Part shown: in pieces, positions 37,643 to 45,991 of the stretch
How positions within the stretch are numbered: the first letter of the stretch is position 1
Layout of the letters: every line of letters begins with the position of its first letter
NCBI RefSeq assembly: GCF_000337895.1
Contig: NZ_AOMA01000063.1
Coordinates: 33,151-97,150, forward strand
Direction: 5' to 3'
Source: Halobiforma nitratireducens JCM 10879
GTDB lineage: Archaea; Halobacteriota; Halobacteria; Halobacteriales; Natrialbaceae
Length of the DNA: 64,000 nt
Made by a program: the position numbers and the translations under genes
The notes under the pieces: model-generated
Told to the model about the DNA's origin: nothing
The model's input: only the letters and a program-made list of their open reading frames with translations
The model's database searches: none

Positions 37643-38326
37643 ATGCTCCGGTGGATCTTCGCGCTGTTGCTCATCCCGTTTCTCGATGCCGTCTTGCTGG
37701 CGGTCGTCGTCAGCCAGACCGGCGTCATTGGCTGGGCCGGGATGGTGCTTCTGGTCGTCCTGACCGGGCTCGTCGGGATGCTCCTCGTCCGTGCGGAAGG
37801 CCGGCGGACGATCCGCAAGATGCAACGCTCGCTGGCCCAGGGGACCCCTCCGACGAACGAACTGCTCGACGGCGGGCTACTGATCGCGTCCGGTGCCTTC
37901 CTGCTCACGCCGGGGCTGGTGACTGATCTCATCGGCTTCCTGCTGGTGGTGCCGCTCACCCGAATTCCGATTCGGATGGTGCTCAAGCGATACGTGATCG
38001 TCCCGCAGTTGGACAAGAAGACCGGCGGCTTCGCGAGCGGCGTCGTCTGGACCCACGGCTTCCCCGACGACGAGGCTGCCAAGCAAGCCGGTTTCGGCGG
38101 AGCCAGCGGTAAACAGGGGGGTCAGGATCGAACCCGAAGCCGAACCGCCGATGGCACCTACGACCTCGGAAGCGACGCCTACACGGTGGATACTGGCTCG
38201 AGCGCCAGCACGGATGCCGACGTCCAGTCCGGCACCGGCACCGCCGGAAGCGTAGACGGCACGTCGATCGATCTCGAGGACGACTCGAGCGACTCCGACG
38301 ACGGGGACGATCCGGCTGCCCGGTAG
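37643..38326 (+). CDS. FxsA family membrane protein
   Basis: The protein has 227 residues. The FxsA domain covers about the first 125: an N-terminal hydrophobic segment with the LLIPFLDAVLLAVV pattern, a second segment, then the basic LVRAEGRRTIRKMQRSL. The GTPPTNELLDGGLLIASGAFLLTPGLVTDLIGFLLVVP signature follows. The C-terminal 100 residues are Ser/Asp/Gly-rich and cytoplasmic. FxsA in E. coli relieves exclusion of phage T7; its role in archaea is not known. Confidence 0.88.
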   Translation: MLRWIFALLLIPFLDAVLLAVVVSQTGVIGWAGMVLLVVLTGLVGMLLVRAEGRRTIRKMQRSLAQGTPPTNELLDGGLLIASGAFLLTPGLVTDLIGFLLVVPLTRIPIRMVLKRYVIVPQLDKKTGGFASGVVWTHGFPDDEAAKQAGFGGASGKQGGQDRTRSRTADGTYDLGSDAYTVDTGSSASTDADVQSGTGTAGSVDGTSIDLEDDSSDSDDGDDPAAR

Positions 38327-38401
38327 CGGTTCGCACGGCGTCGCCGGAAAGAAACGTTTAAACATACGACCCGGTAACTACAGAGTGCAGCGAGGAAGCG
38401 C

Positions 38402-38475
38402 GGGCCGGTAGCTCAATTAGGTTGAGCGCCACTCTGATAAGGTGGAGGTTCTCGGTTCAAATCCGAGCCGGCCCA
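38402..38475 (+). tRNA. tRNA-Ile (anticodon GAT)
   Basis: A 74-base cloverleaf. The acceptor stem GGGCCGG pairs with CCGGCCC and is followed by discriminator A at 38475. The anticodon arm CCACT-CTGATAA-GGTGG gives anticodon GAT at 38436-38438. The T arm is CTCGG-TTCAAAT-CCGAG. No CCA is encoded and no intron is visible. I saw no repeat of its 3' end nearby that would mark an integrated element. Confidence 0.97.
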
Positions 38476-38733
38476 CTGAGCACGTACACTTTTCCGGAAG
38501 GTTCTGACAGACAGCGACGGCTCTACTGGGTGGTCGGTGACGGTCGTCGCGGCTGTCGGCTGGCACTTGATTGACCTGTAACACTGCGCCAGCCATGTCG
38601 TCGACCGATTCGAACGGATGTCAGTGACGATCGTCAAAGCTACCAGTTTCAAACTCACTGCCAAACTGCTGCAAAAGCTAATTCGGTCAGAGTAATGGAA
38701 GAAACTAATGACTGAGGGAATAACTGGCGTTAC

Positions 38734-39192
38734 TTATCCCCAGTCTCCGTCAGTTTCGTGCTCCTGAAGAATTGCTTCTTCTCCTTCGTAGACACCGATA
38801 ACTTGAACTGTATCTCCCCAACTGCCTTCAGACTCAATATTTAGCGTGTCTGCACTGTTGTCGTCGTCGATTACGACTGTATCGCCAACTGACTCAAGAC
38901 GATCCGTGGAACCACCGGCATCCTCAGTCTCAAGCTCGGCTCCGTCAATTGCGACGTATGCTTCATCAAGCCGTTCAATAGTTCTCAGTTCGACTTCGAC
39001 CTCCTCGTCGGTATTGTCAGCGCCGATATCAATCCCCGCCATGGGGTTTGCGGTCGTGTCACCGAGGTCCAGAACAAATGTTGCAATCACGGCTGCCAGT
39101 ATGACAGTGATTGCAACCATTAGGATAACTCTTATTACTGGGGACACTGCCCTCTCGTTTTCGGGATCAGTTGATTCGTTATTATCTATCAT
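38734..39192 (-). CDS. Type IV pilin with an altered signature (Gly to Arg)
   Basis: This 152-residue archaeal pilin has the N-terminal class III signal peptide RAVSPVIRVILMVAITVILA. The prepilin peptidase should cut just before AVSPVI, leaving the hydrophobic helix that packs in the pilus. The motif is normally AVSPVIGVILM; here the Gly is Arg (residue 21), a charge inside the helix. The mature domain is acidic and beta-rich. It follows the second pilin gene by ten bases on the same strand, so they form an operon. It may be a minor, regulatory or defective pilin. Confidence 0.88.
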   Translation of the reverse strand: MIDNNESTDPENERAVSPVIRVILMVAITVILAAVIATFVLDLGDTTANPMAGIDIGADNTDEEVEVELRTIERLDEAYVAIDGAELETEDAGGSTDRLESVGDTVVIDDDNSADTLNIESEGSWGDTVQVIGVYEGEEAILQEHETDGDWG

Positions 39193-39202
39193 ATTTGCCG
39201 TA

Positions 39203-39592
39203 TTAGCTTAGGACGGCTTCTTCGCCATCGTAGGTTCCGATAATCTGAATGTCGTCCCTGTCACAATCCTCTACATCGTCTTGATCAATCGTTTGTCCAA
39301 CTTCTGCAGGGTCTTCTTCGTGTTCGCTAGACCCAGCACAGCTAACTTCCCAGGAATCGAGCCGCTCAATATTGTTCAGAGTGACTGACCAGTCGTCATC
39401 GTCTGAATAGTCATATTGAATTCCTGCCGAGGGATTAGCGCTCGTGTCACCGAGGTCTAAAACGAACGCCGCAATCACAGCTGCCAAGATCACAGTAATG
39501 GCAACCATTAGGATAACACCAATCACAGGCGATACAGCGCGTTCGTCTTTCGATCCGACCAGTTTGTCACGGATTTTCGTTGCGTCGAACAT
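39203..39592 (-). CDS. Type IV pilin
   Basis: This 129-residue pilin has the standard signature RAVSPVIGVILMVAITVILA followed by AVIAAFVLDLGDTSANPSAG. The mature part is acidic and has two cysteines (VSCAGS, VEDCDRD) that could form a disulfide. It is the first gene of a two-pilin operon. The surrounding DNA (38.5-39.9 kb) is more AT-rich than the flanks. No pilB or pilC homologue is nearby, so the assembly machinery is encoded elsewhere. Confidence 0.9.
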   Translation of the reverse strand: MFDATKIRDKLVGSKDERAVSPVIGVILMVAITVILAAVIAAFVLDLGDTSANPSAGIQYDYSDDDDWSVTLNNIERLDSWEVSCAGSSEHEEDPAEVGQTIDQDDVEDCDRDDIQIIGTYDGEEAVLS

Positions 39593-40099
39593 TGATTCTC
39601 ACAGCACCACTTTCAGCGTGGCCGGAAGGTCTATCCCCCCGCGTCTGGTAGCACGGACCTGCGCGGGGATTGGGGTGCGCCACACACGATCGCCCCGCCA
39701 CTCCCTTCCTGCCGTCCGGTTTGGTGCTGGTAACAACGAGTTGACTACGGGTACATATATTTACCCCATAGTGTATCTCGATAGTGAAAAAGACAGTTAC
39801 TACGGTTTCAGGTTTGAGAATCAAGCGGATATAGAACCGTTACAGCACCGGCTTGAAGCAACGCTGTCTGTCGGTTTCCGATTGTGCTTTACTCTGCAAC
39901 CGACGTGATCTTCGCGTTCTGAATTCACCAGACGACTGGCCGCAAACCGTTCGTCACTGAGGCGGAACCTCACAGCAACCGACGACAGTGGGACCTACAC
40001 CGACGCCGACGAAGCGCCCAGGAGGTAATACTACTGAACCGATCCCATCCTCCGGGCACCACCCGAAAGCATAGTTCCCGGGCCCGCCAACTTTCGACG
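39593..40099. other. Intergenic region upstream of the pilin operon
   Basis: A 507-base stretch without a convincing gene. It includes an AT-rich palindromic element at 39748-39767 (GGGTA-N8-TACCC around a TATA-like core), described separately. I see nothing else that can be supported. Confidence 0.5.
39748..39767. promoter_or_regulatory. Palindromic TATA-like element upstream of pilins
   Basis: GGGTA and TACCC flank an AT-rich core CATATATT. The dyad over a TATA-like core is what an operator overlapping a promoter looks like. It is about 160 bases from the first pilin start, so the link to those genes is uncertain. Confidence 0.25.
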
Positions 40100-41233
40100 A
40101 TGAACTCCCGTAACGGCTCCGGGACGAACGAGGAAGGCGGGGCAGACGAAACCGACGAAACCGACGGGAGCAACGGAACGAACTGGCGCGAGGCGATCGA
40201 CGACGTCGACGCTGCACTTATCGACGGCTACCAGAGCGGTATCCCCCTCGAGGAGCGTCCGCTCCGCCGGATCGGCGATCGACTCGAGATCGACGAAACC
40301 GCGGTGCGGGATCGGATCGACCGACTCCTCGAGATGGGCGTCTTCCGCCGGTTCGGAGCCGTACTCAACCCGCCGGTGATCGGCTCCTCGACGCTCGCTG
40401 CGATCCGGGCACCTGACGCCGACGAGGCGTTCGCCGATGTCGCCGAGATCGTCAACGGCTATCGGCAGGTCAACCACAACTACGCCCGCGACCACGAGTG
40501 GAACATGTGGTTCGTCGTCACCGCGGCATCGCGGGCCAAGCGGGACGAAGTGCTCGAGGAGATCGAACGGCGAACCGGCCGGGACGTGCTCGAACTCCCG
40601 ATGGTCACCGACTACTACGTCGACCTCGAGTTCCCGGTGGTCAACGCCGACCGGTTCGCCCGGGAGTCGGGCGCGGACGGGGTCGACGCCTCGGCGACCC
40701 GGATCGGCGAGGACGCCGTCGGCGACCTCTCGGCGTTCGAGGCGGACCTGCTGCTTGCGATTCAGGACGGGTTTCCGGTGTCGACGACGCCGTACCGTGA
40801 TCTCGCGACGCGACTCGAGGGGGCCGACGACGCCGCCGACGTTATCGATGCCCTCGAGCGACTGCGCGAACGAGGCTGTCTCAAGCGGATCGGCTGTGTC
40901 GTCAATCACGTCGTGACGGGGTTCGACGCGAACTGCATGGTCGTCTGGAACGTCCCCGACGACGATCGTGACGAACGGGGCGAGGCTGTCGGCGAGCTGC
41001 CGTACGTGACGCTCTGTTACCACCGGCCGCGACGGCCCGAGTACGATTGGCCGTACAACCTGTTCACGATGATCCACGGCCGCGATCCCGACGCGGTCGA
41101 CGTGAAGATCGACGAGTTGTCGTCCGACCACCTTCCGTACGATCACGAGCGGCTGTACTCGACCGCGACGCTGAAACAGACCGGAGCACGCTACGAGGAC
41201 CTCGTCGCCGCAAGCGGAGCAAACAACAGGTAG
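40100..41233 (+). CDS. Siroheme decarboxylase AhbA/AhbB fusion
   Basis: This enzyme of the alternative (siroheme-dependent) heme pathway decarboxylates siroheme to didecarboxysiroheme. The 377 residues contain two Lrp/AsnC-like halves: an N-terminal winged helix then FRRFGAVLNPPVIGSSTLAA and VNHNYARDHEWNMWFVV, and a second copy with LKRIGCVVNHVVTGFDAN and YVTLCYHRPRRPEYDWPYNLFTMIHG. AhbA and AhbB are often separate proteins; fusion is usual in haloarchaea. The first 30 residues are a low-complexity extension. It is frequently mislabelled as a transcription regulator because of the HTH. Confidence 0.88.
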   Translation: MNSRNGSGTNEEGGADETDETDGSNGTNWREAIDDVDAALIDGYQSGIPLEERPLRRIGDRLEIDETAVRDRIDRLLEMGVFRRFGAVLNPPVIGSSTLAAIRAPDADEAFADVAEIVNGYRQVNHNYARDHEWNMWFVVTAASRAKRDEVLEEIERRTGRDVLELPMVTDYYVDLEFPVVNADRFARESGADGVDASATRIGEDAVGDLSAFEADLLLAIQDGFPVSTTPYRDLATRLEGADDAADVIDALERLRERGCLKRIGCVVNHVVTGFDANCMVVWNVPDDDRDERGEAVGELPYVTLCYHRPRRPEYDWPYNLFTMIHGRDPDAVDVKIDELSSDHLPYDHERLYSTATLKQTGARYEDLVAASGANNR

Positions 41234-41299
41234 GCAGCTACGCCTCGAACGGTCGGAACCGAAACCTGAGTGTCCCCGTGCCGGGACTCTCGCCAGCCG

Positions 41300-42106
41300 T
41301 CAGCTTCGCAGGAAGGCGTCGACTTCGGCGACGACCGTTTCGGGGGCTTCGCTCGGCCCACCGTGGCTGATGCCGTCGAACTCGACCAGTCGACTGTGTG
41401 GAAGCGCCTCGTGGACCGCCCTGGCGCTCTCCCGCAGGAAGTCGGGCCCGTCCGTACCGGTCAGGACGAGAACGGACTCCTCGACGGCGAGGTGGTCGGG
41501 GAGTCGGTACCGCTCGACGGCACGGTTCATCCTGAGTACCTCTTCTGCGAGGTCGACACACGCCGGCCAGACCGGCCACTCGTTCAGCCACGCCGCGAGT
41601 TCGGCGTCGTCGATTCCGTCCGGGTGAAGCACTTGCTCTACGTATCGTTTGACCGCCTCGCGGCGCTCGCCTCGGTCGAGGTGGGCCGCCATTCGATCGG
41701 CGAGGTCGGCCTGTCGTCGGAACTCGTCCGGGAGTATCGCGGGTTCGTAAGCGACGACCGCATCGACCGTCGCGTCCCGCGCGGCTTCGACCGCGGTCAG
41801 CGCGCCGTAGGAGTGACCGAAGAGGATCGGCGCTTTATCTCCGTCCAGATCGTCGACGAGCGACTGAACGACGGCGACCTCACGCTCGAGTACGTCGCCG
41901 GCACTCGTCTCGGTCGGTGCGTCGAGACAGGTACCGAACCCGGGGCGCTGGGGGACGACGGCGGCGAACTCCTCGTCCAGTAGAGGGACGACTGGCTCCC
42001 AGTAGTCCGGCGGAGCCATCCCGCCGTGGAGCAAGACGAGCGGGTGGCCCTCGCCTCGACGTTCGTACGCTATCTCCGTTCCGTCTTCGGATCGCGTCGT
42101 TTGCAT
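41300..42106 (-). CDS. Alpha/beta hydrolase
   Basis: This 268-residue cytoplasmic hydrolase has the oxyanion region LVLLHGGMAPPDYW near residue 25, the nucleophile elbow GHSYGAL (Ser about 97), an acid in VLTGTDGPDF (about 218) and the catalytic His in GISHGGPSE (about 248). The substrate cannot be deduced. It is convergent with the siroheme decarboxylase and divergent from an HTH-10 regulator. Confidence 0.9.
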   Translation of the reverse strand: MQTTRSEDGTEIAYERRGEGHPLVLLHGGMAPPDYWEPVVPLLDEEFAAVVPQRPGFGTCLDAPTETSAGDVLEREVAVVQSLVDDLDGDKAPILFGHSYGALTAVEAARDATVDAVVAYEPAILPDEFRRQADLADRMAAHLDRGERREAVKRYVEQVLHPDGIDDAELAAWLNEWPVWPACVDLAEEVLRMNRAVERYRLPDHLAVEESVLVLTGTDGPDFLRESARAVHEALPHSRLVEFDGISHGGPSEAPETVVAEVDAFLRS

Positions 42107-42295
42107 GGATCGTCCCGTTCGAACGGCATCGGACTAAGTCGCTCTCTCAGTGGTTCGGCAGTTTAAGTGGTGGATGCTACTGCGTGATCGATGCGATGCT
42201 CGTCGGCTGCCGGCAACGGACGGACTGGCCCGAGCTCGATAGGCCTCGAGTCGTCGTTTCGACGCGTCCATTATCGTCGGTTGGAACGTCACCGT

Positions 42296-42982
42296 ATGGG
42301 ACTCGTCGCCGAGTTCGAGATTCGCTGTGATGCGCTTCCGTTGGTCGACATCGCGTCCGTGGTGCCGAACGCGACGATCGTGCTCGACTTGCAGTTCGCC
42401 CACGACGAGCGGCCGATGTTCATCGTTACCGCAACTGACGGTCCACGGGCCGTGCTCGAGCAGTCCTTCGACGAGGCCGCCGATGTCGGCGAGTGGTGCC
42501 TGATCGGTCGGGCCGGTACGACCCGCCGATATCAACTCGTTCCGGGTCTAAGCCTGGAGGAACAACTCGGGAACCGGGTCAACGACCTCGAGCGACTCGA
42601 GGCCCTCGCCACAGCCGAAGCCGTCATCGAACGAATCGAGGTCGAACCGGGCGGCTGGCGACAGACGGGGTGGTTCGCGGATCGAGACGCCTTCGATTCG
42701 TTCTCGTCGTTCTGGCAGGACAACGCCGGCTTCCGGCTGCACCGCCTCACCCGTGCACAAGAACCGGAGCCGCCCGGAGAGGGACTCACCGATCCGCAAC
42801 GCGAGGCGCTCCGAACGGCGTACGAACTGGGTTACTTCGAGATTCCACGACGGGCGTCGCTCGAAGCGGTCGCCGCCGAGCTAGACGTTGCCCCTTCTTC
42901 GGCGTCCGAACGACTCCGCAGGGCACAAACGCAACTCATTCGCGAGACGGTCGCGACGACGTGGCCGCCGCTGCCGGACTGA
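42296..42982 (+). CDS. HTH-10 (bacterio-opsin activator type) regulator
   Basis: The protein has 228 residues. The C-terminal 55 (LTDPQREALRTAYELGYFEIPRRASLEAVAAELDVAPSSASERLRRA) are the HTH-10 DNA-binding domain found in Bat-like haloarchaeal regulators. The N-terminal 165 residues are the usual alpha/beta sensor-like part. I chose the ATG at 42296 (MGLVAEFEIRC), the normal start for this family. The target is unknown. Confidence 0.88.
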   Translation: MGLVAEFEIRCDALPLVDIASVVPNATIVLDLQFAHDERPMFIVTATDGPRAVLEQSFDEAADVGEWCLIGRAGTTRRYQLVPGLSLEEQLGNRVNDLERLEALATAEAVIERIEVEPGGWRQTGWFADRDAFDSFSSFWQDNAGFRLHRLTRAQEPEPPGEGLTDPQREALRTAYELGYFEIPRRASLEAVAAELDVAPSSASERLRRAQTQLIRETVATTWPPLPD

Positions 42983-42994
42983 GAGCACGGGTGG

Positions 42995-43282
42995 TCAGGA
43001 GTCGCGCTCCTCGAGGTGCAGATCGCTTCGGGTAGAACTGGTGCCGAACTCGGCGACCAGCCCTGGCCCGTCGATGTCGGCGACCAGATACTCGTCGGTC
43101 GATCGTCGGTCGACGACCGGATGACGCTCGGCTCGAGTAATCGCACTTTCGACTTCCGATAGGAACAACTGAAACGCTTCATACACCGATCGACAGCTGT
43201 CGTGCGATCGGGTGTGCGATGACTTGCGGTGGCTAGTATACCCTCTCCACTGTGAGACCGGTCGGGCCGTAAGACATCGCAC
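42995..43282 (-). CDS. Possible small acidic protein or gene remnant
   Basis: A 95-codon minus-strand open frame. The C-terminal 60 residues (SEVESAITRAERHPVVDRR, EYLVADIDGPGLVAEFGT) have the acidic composition of a haloarchaeal protein. The first 35 look random and run through the palindrome at 43160-43237. It could be a decayed gene or a small protein whose true start I cannot place. No family recognised. Confidence 0.25.
   Translation of the reverse strand: MRCLTARPVSQWRGYTSHRKSSHTRSHDSCRSVYEAFQLFLSEVESAITRAERHPVVDRRSTDEYLVADIDGPGLVAEFGTSSTRSDLHLEERDS
43160..43237. repeat. Intergenic palindrome, copy 3
   Basis: The arms contain TTCATACACCGATCGAC and its counterpart ATCGCACACCCGATCGCAC. 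The centre is CGACAGCTGTCG, a perfect 12-base palindrome. The outer arms (TAGGAACAACTG and CTAGTA) pair less well. Confidence 0.65.
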
Positions 43283-43394
43283 GCAACGAAAATCGCCCGC
43301 CGTCTTGGCGTCCGCCCTCGGGGACGCCCGTCCGTGTGGGACGGCATTTCTCGTAGGCCCCCTGATCGGACGAAACTCTTCCCTAACTAGTTTG

Positions 43395-43570
43395 GCCCGA
43401 ATACAGCAAACATATATCGAAAAGATTATAATTATATAATAATTTTATAACGACTGTTTTTTATAGAGTGATTGGTGATTAGAGTGCGTTTCAAGTCGTC
43501 TCTGCGACTATAAATAGCATGGTCGGAATGGCAAAAATCCGTCTAATCCTATTTCATAGTGGATATAAAT
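43395..43570. other. AT-rich patch upstream of acyl-CoA dehydrogenase
   Basis: About 175 bases are dominated by A and T, including ATTATAATTATATAATAATT, in an otherwise GC-rich region. No coding pattern is visible. It could be regulatory DNA, a DNA-unwinding region or the trace of foreign DNA. Confidence 0.5.
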
Positions 43571-43816
43571 CATGTTGGCAATCGAGTGGGTTTGAGTTCG
43601 GGCCAGTGGTACCACCTCGGCTGCCAGTCGGAGCTTCGCCGTTCTGGTTCGGCGACGAACACTGCCTATCGTTCGCTCCTGACCGCAGCGAGAGCCACCG
43701 GGCCGTTTTCGAGCCGGGACGACTCGCGAACTGACGACCCGCGTTCGAGAGCCTCCACGGGGCTCGCTAAGGGTAGGTACCGCAATACCTATTGTGTGGT
43801 TCCCGTAGTATCACGT

Positions 43817-44980
43817 ATGCTGGATTTCGTTCAGCTAGAGCAGGATCTGGACCAGGAAGAGCGGATGATCCGGGACACGGCCCGGGAATTCGTCGAGGAA
43901 CACGTCAAGCCCGACATCGCCGAGCACTTTGAGGAGGGAACCTTCCCGACCGAACTGATCCCCGAGATGGGCGAACTCGGGTTCTACGCCCCCAATCTCG
44001 AGGGGTACGGCTCGCCGAACGTCTCCGAGACCGCGTACGGGCTGCTCATGCAGGAACTCGAGGCGGGCGACTCGGGGCTTCGTTCGATGGCCTCCGTCCA
44101 GGGGGCGCTGGTGATGTACCCGATCCACGCCTACGGCAGCGAAGAGCAGAAAGAGGAGTGGCTCCCGAAGCTGGGGCGGGGTGAGGCCGTCGGCTGTTTC
44201 GGTCTGACCGAACCGGAACACGGGTCGAACCCGTCGGGGATGGAAACCCACGCCGAACGCGACGCCGACGGCTACGTGCTCAACGGCTCGAAGACCTGGA
44301 TCACGAACTCGCCGGTCGCAGACGTCGCCGTCGTCTGGGCCCGAGACCGCTCTGCCGACGGCGATCCGGTCCGTGGGTTCCTCGTCGAAACCGATCGCGA
44401 CGGCGTGACGACCAACAAGATCACCGAAAAACTCTCGCTGCGAGCCTCGATCACCGGAGAGATCGGTCTCAACAACGTTCACGTACCCGAGGAGAACGTC
44501 CTCCCCGGCGTCGAGGGAATGAAGGGACCGCTGTCCTGTCTCACGCAGGCCCGCTACGGGATCGCCTGGGGTGCGGTGGGCGCGGCTCGAGACTGCTTCG
44601 AGGAGGCTCGCCAGTATGCCCAGGATCGCGAGCAGTTCGGCGGCCCGATCGGCCGGTTCCAACTCCAACAGGAGAAACTCGCCGAGATGGCGACCCAGAT
44701 CACGCTGGCACAGCTGCTGGCCTACCGCGTGGCCGAACTGAAAGAGCGCGGCGACCTCGAGCCCGCGCACATCTCGCTGGCCAAGCGTAACAACGTCCGC
44801 ATGGCCCGCGACCAGTCCCGCATCGCCCGCGAGATGCTCGGTGGTAACGGCATCACGACCGATTACTCCCCGATGCGACACATGGCCAACATGGAGACGG
44901 TCTACACCTACGAGGGCACCCACGATATCCACACTCTCGTGCTCGGCGAGGAACTGACCGGCATCCCGGCCTATCAGTAG
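43817..44980 (+). CDS. Acyl-CoA dehydrogenase (glutaryl-CoA dehydrogenase-like)
   Basis: This 387-residue FAD enzyme oxidises an acyl-CoA to the enoyl-CoA. It has the motifs GCFGLTEPEHGSNPSGMET (FAD and substrate contacts, about 133), GSKTWITNSPVADV and the C-terminal YEGTHDIHTLVLGEELTG. The catalytic base is the Glu in YEGT, as in glutaryl-CoA dehydrogenases and short-chain types. The ATG at 43817 (MLDFVQLEQDLD) is the normal start; an open frame upstream to 43559 has no family similarity. The precise acyl substrate is unknown. Confidence 0.94.
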   Translation: MLDFVQLEQDLDQEERMIRDTAREFVEEHVKPDIAEHFEEGTFPTELIPEMGELGFYAPNLEGYGSPNVSETAYGLLMQELEAGDSGLRSMASVQGALVMYPIHAYGSEEQKEEWLPKLGRGEAVGCFGLTEPEHGSNPSGMETHAERDADGYVLNGSKTWITNSPVADVAVVWARDRSADGDPVRGFLVETDRDGVTTNKITEKLSLRASITGEIGLNNVHVPEENVLPGVEGMKGPLSCLTQARYGIAWGAVGAARDCFEEARQYAQDREQFGGPIGRFQLQQEKLAEMATQITLAQLLAYRVAELKERGDLEPAHISLAKRNNVRMARDQSRIAREMLGGNGITTDYSPMRHMANMETVYTYEGTHDIHTLVLGEELTGIPAYQ

Positions 44981-45297
44981 TCCGCCGACGAGCAAAACCG
45001 GAGCGTGACCGCTTTCGCTCCGCGTCTGTCGACAGTACGCTCGTCTCACCGTTACCTTCGCTCGAGGGGCCTGGGGCGTTCGATTCGACAGCCACTTCGG
45101 TCCAGTCTGCCGCTCCGTTTCTGCCGATCGAGCCTTTCGTTTCGACACTGCCGATCCCGTTTCTCGGCGCTCGCTCGTTCGAAGCGCCACGAACCGGGGA
45201 CAGGGAACGCCTGACCTGCGAAACACGCGTTTCGATGATGGCGAAACAGCTACGTCCATCGAAATCGATTTGAACGGCCCGTCGGAACTACGACCGA
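44981..45297. other. Intergenic region between acyl-CoA dehydrogenase and rdfA
   Basis: In these 317 bases I see no gene, repeat or clear promoter element. Confidence 0.5.
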
Positions 45298-45933
45298 ATG
45301 GCCGATCCGAACGCGAGTCCCGGCCCCAAACCGAAAGTCGCGCGACTCATCGAGAAGTACGACCTCGAGGGCGTCGGTGCCGACCTCGAGCAGCGGTGGA
45401 CCCGCGCCGAGAACCGAGAGAGTCTGCGGTCGCTCGCCGACTCGTTCAACGAGCGGTTGGTCCGGACCGCGCTCGCCGAGGTCGGCATCGACACGATCGC
45501 CGAAGACGTTTCCCGCGTCTACGCGCTTCTCGCTGGCGAGGCGGGAAGCCGCGGCGAGCGAACCCAACTCGAGCGCCGCCTCGAACGCGAGGGCGTCGAC
45601 GTCGAGACGTTGACCGACGAGTTCGTCTCCTACGGAGCCGTCAGGTCGTATCTCACTGGTTACCGGGACGTGACGCCACCGTCGTCCGACGACGAGACGG
45701 GAGGCGACCGGGAGAACGTCGCTCGAACAATCGAAGGGTTGCGCCAGCGTGCGCTTTCCGTCACGGAGAGCAAACTCGAGCGACTCCGCGAGACCGACCG
45801 ACTCGAGGTCGGCCCCCATCGCGTGCTCGCCGACGTACAGGTCCTCTGTGAACGCTGTGGCAAGCAGTACGATGTGGCCGACCTGCTCGAGTCCGGCGCG
45901 TGTGACTGTTTCGGTGACGGCTCCGGGGAGTAG
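45298..45933 (+). CDS. rdfA: Rod-determining factor RdfA
   Basis: The protein has 211 residues and matches the haloarchaeal family named for its role in rod cell shape in Haloferax. Features are the N-terminal KPKVARLIEKYDLEGVGADLEQRW, a helical LRSLADSFNERLVRTALAEVGID, then LAGEAGSRGERTQLERRLEREG and a C-terminal zinc-like motif VLCERCGKQYDVADLLESGACDC. No membrane segment is present. It converges with the SMC-related gene (58-base gap). Assignment is by remembered family pattern. Confidence 0.78.
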   Translation: MADPNASPGPKPKVARLIEKYDLEGVGADLEQRWTRAENRESLRSLADSFNERLVRTALAEVGIDTIAEDVSRVYALLAGEAGSRGERTQLERRLEREGVDVETLTDEFVSYGAVRSYLTGYRDVTPPSSDDETGGDRENVARTIEGLRQRALSVTESKLERLRETDRLEVGPHRVLADVQVLCERCGKQYDVADLLESGACDCFGDGSGE

Positions 45934-45991
45934 GGGAAACGTGTAACAGTGGTACTGGTGTTATGGGTATGGAACGGCGACGTTCGTCCGG

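Larger units (their letters stand above)
42983..43816. other. Long intergenic region with palindrome and AT-rich patch
   Basis: These 834 bases have no convincing complete gene. They contain the palindrome at 43160-43237, a possible short minus-strand coding remnant (42995-43282) and a very AT-rich patch at about 43395-43570. The last 60 bases should carry the promoter of the acyl-CoA dehydrogenase. Confidence 0.55.

Noticed and set aside
38402..38475. tRNA-Ile as attachment site for an element carrying the pilins
   Set aside because: The pilin region is AT-richer, but I found no repeat of the tRNA 3' end downstream and no integrase.
43395..43570. Replication origin in the AT-rich patch
   Set aside because: No orc1/cdc6 gene in the window and no repeated origin boxes could be seen around it.
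43559..43816. N-terminal extension of the acyl-CoA dehydrogenase
   Set aside because: Residues have no family similarity and the ATG at 43817 gives the normal N-terminus.
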